From the NCBI GenBank assembly GCA_030592245.1, contig JAUVJV010000085.1:1-7841 (forward strand): a stretch of 7,841 nucleotides of DNA. Reading direction: 5' to 3'. The number at the start of each line of letters is the position of its first letter. Within the stretch, counting starts at the first letter, position 1. Source of the DNA: Candidatus Eiseniibacteriota bacterium. Its GTDB lineage: Bacteria > Arandabacterota > Arandabacteria > Arandabacterales > Arandabacteraceae. A program made the position numbers and the translations under genes. The notes under the pieces are model-generated. The model was given only the letters and a program-made list of their open reading frames with translations, ran no database searches and had not been told where the DNA came from. Shown piece after piece: positions 5,627-7,841 of this stretch.

Positions 5627-6904
5627 TCAATGTGCCAGGAGCGGTTCGATGGCTCCCGGCGGGAAACGATACATACGAACGACTTGCACGCGGTGACCCT
5701 CATCTGTTGCCGGGTTAAGCCATTCCCATACGGTATCGCCCTCTTTTGTTACCTCGAATACCCGGCCACTGCCGGAATCACAAATCAACGTATTACCATT
5801 AGGTAACCGCTGGGCGGCTCCCCTGGTCTCGCTGTAGAATGTCTCCGGGGGATCCCCCCTGTATTCCCATTCAATCTCACCGGTCAGAGGGTTCACCTCT
5901 ATGATCCGGCTATACTCCCGGAATACGCCATTGTCGTATATGAGGATATTGCCGCCTTCGAGCATTACAGGATAGTGCGGCCACTCGAGTTTGCCCTCAC
6001 CCCAGGCCCAAAGAATCCGCATGGTGTTCCTATCCATGACGGCGACCTGATTTATGTTTCTGAAGCACACAAGCAGGTTGCCGGTGAGGAATCTTGAATC
6101 TTCCTCGCCGAGGGGGGTAGGGGGCAGGAGATTCACGGTGTTGAGATGGAAGTAATCGTAGATGTGCGCCTTGGAATCTATCGATGCCGGGTCGGCCGCG
6201 GCCGGAAGCCGGCTGGTCATGGACCCCTGGCTGTTTTCCTGGAGGCTGTCCAGAATACCGTCGAGAAAGGAGGTCTTGTCGCAGGCCCGTCCGATTTCAT
6301 CCAGATGGTCGTAGGACCACCATCTCTCCACTTCTTCGCCAAGCGAGTCCAGGTGCAGGATAACGTCGAACTTGACCAGTACTCCCCTGTATCTTGTAGT
6401 CGCGGTGGCCAGCACGTACATGGTGCTGTCCTCAGTGACAGTGACATCGTGGTGAACCTGCAGAGGCCTTGACCATACGAGGTTGGAGTGCCAGTCAAGT
6501 TTGATTAGCGCGTATTGCTTGTTTATTACCAGCAGGTCGCCGCTATCCAGCATTTCGACCGCGCGCCAGCGCCACGGAGTGATCTCAGGATAAGTCCAGG
6601 TGTGAACAATCTCACCGGACATATTCATCAAGTAGGCCTCCGGCTTCACTCCGGAGCAGTAGAGGTTGTATCCCGGGCAAGCTCGTTCAATGTCATAGAT
6701 GACCACACCGGCCTCAGAAGGCTCGACCATCTCCGGAGTGACCGTGGCATAGGGTAGTGAGCGAAGCCTCTCGAGCCTGCGCCCCAGATCCGGCTGGGGC
6801 TTCTCGGTGGGGGGGACCTGGCTCCTTCGAGAAACTGCAAGTATGACAACCAGGGCCGTAAGAACGGCTACCACGGCTATTATCGCGGCCCGGCCTGTAC
6901 TCAC
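5627..6904 (-). CDS. Membrane-anchored ASST-like beta-propeller protein, copy 2
   Basis: A 425-residue paralogue of the protein at 4293-5582, with the same order of parts: N-terminal hydrophobic anchor (about 6-24), CPGYNLYC (76-83), and six blade strands: GEIVHTW (97-103), NLVWSRP (141-147), EEVERWW (190-196), MRILWAW (295-301), GEIEWEY (342-348) and GDTVWEW (389-395). The three candidate site histidines are kept as H152, H253 (FHLNT) and H310 (WPHYP). C83, C280 and C375 match C83, C281 and C377 of copy 1. The copies agree best in blades 4-6 and least around residues 205-250. DNA of even the best-matching blocks differs at many third positions, so the duplication is old. The GTG at 6904 has AGGGGA about 9 nt upstream. 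The gene is convergent with copy 1 across 44 nt that hold no clear terminator, and is divergent from the methyltransferase. Sulfotransferase activity is inferred from family. Confidence 0.78.
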   Translation of the reverse strand: MSTGRAAIIAVVAVLTALVVILAVSRRSQVPPTEKPQPDLGRRLERLRSLPYATVTPEMVEPSEAGVVIYDIERACPGYNLYCSGVKPEAYLMNMSGEIVHTWTYPEITPWRWRAVEMLDSGDLLVINKQYALIKLDWHSNLVWSRPLQVHHDVTVTEDSTMYVLATATTRYRGVLVKFDVILHLDSLGEEVERWWSYDHLDEIGRACDKTSFLDGILDSLQENSQGSMTSRLPAAADPASIDSKAHIYDYFHLNTVNLLPPTPLGEEDSRFLTGNLLVCFRNINQVAVMDRNTMRILWAWGEGKLEWPHYPVMLEGGNILIYDNGVFREYSRIIEVNPLTGEIEWEYRGDPPETFYSETRGAAQRLPNGNTLICDSGSGRVFEVTKEGDTVWEWLNPATDEGHRVQVVRMYRFPPGAIEPLLAH

Positions 6905-7017
6905 TTCGAATAGTCCCCTGATATGGTGTTCCGGCTAAAGGGCACAATGCTTGAGTTAAAACCTATCGTCATCATCCGATCTTACCCAAGAGCCGAGATC
7001 AGAGCCACCCTAATCTC

Positions 7018-7040
7018 ACTCAGGCCCGGGGTGACTGAGT
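7018..7040. repeat. Short inverted repeat between divergent genes
   Basis: ACTCAG (7018-7023) and CTGAGT (7035-7040) are exact reverse complements separated by 11 nt. The site lies in the 231-nt gap between the divergent ASST-like copy 2 and the methyltransferase, about 95 nt before the latter. It could be a regulator site, such as a controller site for a methyltransferase, but six-base arms are short enough to be chance. No good promoter hexamers were found in this gap. Confidence 0.25.
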
Positions 7041-7124
7041 CTCGCCGGATCGGTCTCATTCGGTCGCAGGTTCTTGTTTTGCTTGAGCTTTGAATGGCGG
7101 TGTTCTAGGCTGTAGCTGAAACCC

Positions 7125-7130
7125 GGGGAG
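7125..7130 (+). promoter_or_regulatory. Ribosome binding site for the DNA methyltransferase
   Basis: GGGGAG at 7125-7130 is 5 nt before the ATG at 7136 and 8 nt before the next codon, also ATG, at 7139. Either could be used. The reading frame has a stop (TAG) at 7106-7108 and no other start between, so the gene cannot begin further upstream. Confidence 0.6.
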
Positions 7131-7135
7131 TAGCG

Positions 7136-7841
7136 ATGATGTTGACTCATCACAGGATCATGATAGGTGACTCGCGGCGCATGAGCGAGATAGCGGACGA
7201 GTCCGCCCATCTCGTGGTTACCTCGCCACCCTACTGGCAGCTCAAGGACTATGGCGTGAGCGGCCAGATAGGCTTCGATGATTCCTATGAGCGCTATATC
7301 AATAATCTCAATCTGGTGTGGAAAGAGTGCGCCCGCGTGCTCCACAAGGGATGCCGGTTGTGCGTCAACATCGGAGACCAGTTCGCCCGCTCTGCCTACT
7401 ATGGCAGGTATAAGGTGATTCCAATCAGGACAGAGATTATCAAGTTCTGTGAGACCGAGGGATTCGACTATATGGGCGCCGTCATCTGGCAGAAGGTGAC
7501 AACCTGCAACACCACGGGCGGGGCGACGGTCATGGGTTCGTTTCCCTATCCCAGGAGTGGGGTGCTCAAGCTTGATTATGAGTTCATCCTGATATTTAAG
7601 AAGCTGGGCAAGGCGCCCAGGGTCAGCAAGAACATCAAGGAGCAGTCGAGGATCTCTACGGCCGAGTGGAACGAGTACTTCAGCGGGCACTGGAGATTTC
7701 CCGGCGAAAAGCAGGCGGGGCACATAGCGATGTTCCCCGAGGAGCTTCCCAGGCGTCTCACGAGGATGTTCAGCTTCCGAGGCGACACCGTCCTGGACCC
7801 ATTCCTGGGAAGCGGCACCACTATGCTGGCTGCGGTGAAGC
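7136..7841 (+). CDS. Beta-class site-specific DNA methyltransferase (probably N4-cytosine), C-terminus cut by right edge
   Basis: The frame stays open for 235 codons to the window edge. Motif IV, TSPPYW, is at residues 29-34, preceded by HLVV and followed by QLKDYG. The SAM-binding motif I region, DPFLGSGTT, is at 221-229 near the visible end. Motif IV before motif I is the beta-class order, and the SPPY form is usual for N4-cytosine enzymes, although some N6-adenine enzymes have it. CVNIGDQFAR (76-85) and the stretch around GAVIWQKVTTCNTTGGAT (114-131) lie between and probably contribute to the fold and target recognition. Only the motifs expected after motif I and a short tail should be missing. 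These enzymes transfer a methyl group from SAM to a specific DNA site; the target cannot be read. Whether it is solitary or paired with a restriction enzyme depends on sequence beyond the edge. It reads divergently from ASST-like copy 2. Confidence 0.9.
   Translation, partial: MMLTHHRIMIGDSRRMSEIADESAHLVVTSPPYWQLKDYGVSGQIGFDDSYERYINNLNLVWKECARVLHKGCRLCVNIGDQFARSAYYGRYKVIPIRTEIIKFCETEGFDYMGAVIWQKVTTCNTTGGATVMGSFPYPRSGVLKLDYEFILIFKKLGKAPRVSKNIKEQSRISTAEWNEYFSGHWRFPGEKQAGHIAMFPEELPRRLTRMFSFRGDTVLDPFLGSGTTMLAAVK

Noticed and set aside
6905..6990. Promoter for ASST-like copy 2 (TTGTGC, 18 nt, TATCAG on the minus strand)
   Set aside because: The -10 candidate directly abuts the AGGGGA ribosome binding site, so a transcript from it would lose that site; the -35 match is also poor.
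7016..7723. Minus-strand 235-codon open frame
   Set aside because: It is antisense to the methyltransferase, whose motifs IV and I and ribosome binding site are on the plus strand. The protein looks like an out-of-frame translation.

Overview
This 7.8 kb window (mid-to-high GC by eye, Shine-Dalgarno-led genes, several GTG starts) looks like accessory chromosomal DNA of a bacterium, possibly a contig from an uncultivated lineage. Nothing in it fixes the phylum: there is no rRNA, complete tRNA, ribosomal protein or other marker gene. Genes at both ends are cut by the window edge.

Layout, left to right. (1) 1-198, minus: N-terminal 66 codons of an AAA_14/DUF4143-type ATP-binding protein, with a 9-bp-arm palindrome just upstream of its start. 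(2) 442-1446, minus: a complete cytoplasmic L-asparaginase-type amidohydrolase, starting at a GTG behind a strong ribosome binding site. (3) 1721-2729, plus: a two-gene unit in which a winged-helix/nucleotidyltransferase (MNT) protein overlaps a HEPN-domain protein by 23 nt, the layout of an MNT/HEPN toxin-antitoxin module. (4) 2992-5582, plus: a polytopic GT-C (family 39-like) membrane glycosyltransferase followed 59 nt later by a membrane-anchored, six-bladed beta-propeller protein of the arylsulfotransferase (ASST) type. (5) 5627-6904, minus: a diverged paralogue of that ASST-like protein, convergent with it and separated by only 44 nt. (6) 7136-7841, plus: the first 235 codons of a beta-class DNA methyltransferase (TSPPYW, then DPFLGSGTT), running off the right edge.

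How the genes may work together. The glycosyltransferase and the two ASST-like proteins form one plausible functional block acting on the outer face of the cytoplasmic membrane, for example glycan assembly with later modification of the product; the substrate and even the sulfotransferase chemistry are inferred. The MNT/HEPN pair, the AAA_14 ATPase and the methyltransferase belong to classes often found among mobile or defence-associated genes, and here they surround metabolic and envelope genes. The asparaginase shows no obvious link to its neighbours.

No gene-free stretch exceeds 300 bases. Gaps at 199-441, 1447-1720, 2730-2991 and 6905-7135 hold only the small regulatory or inverted-repeat elements listed; no convincing rho-independent terminator, CRISPR array, insertion sequence or intact RNA gene was seen. 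The likeliest candidates for something undescribed are the convergent ASST-like pair with its glycosyltransferase and the histidine-less HEPN/MNT pair, though both consist of recognisable families.
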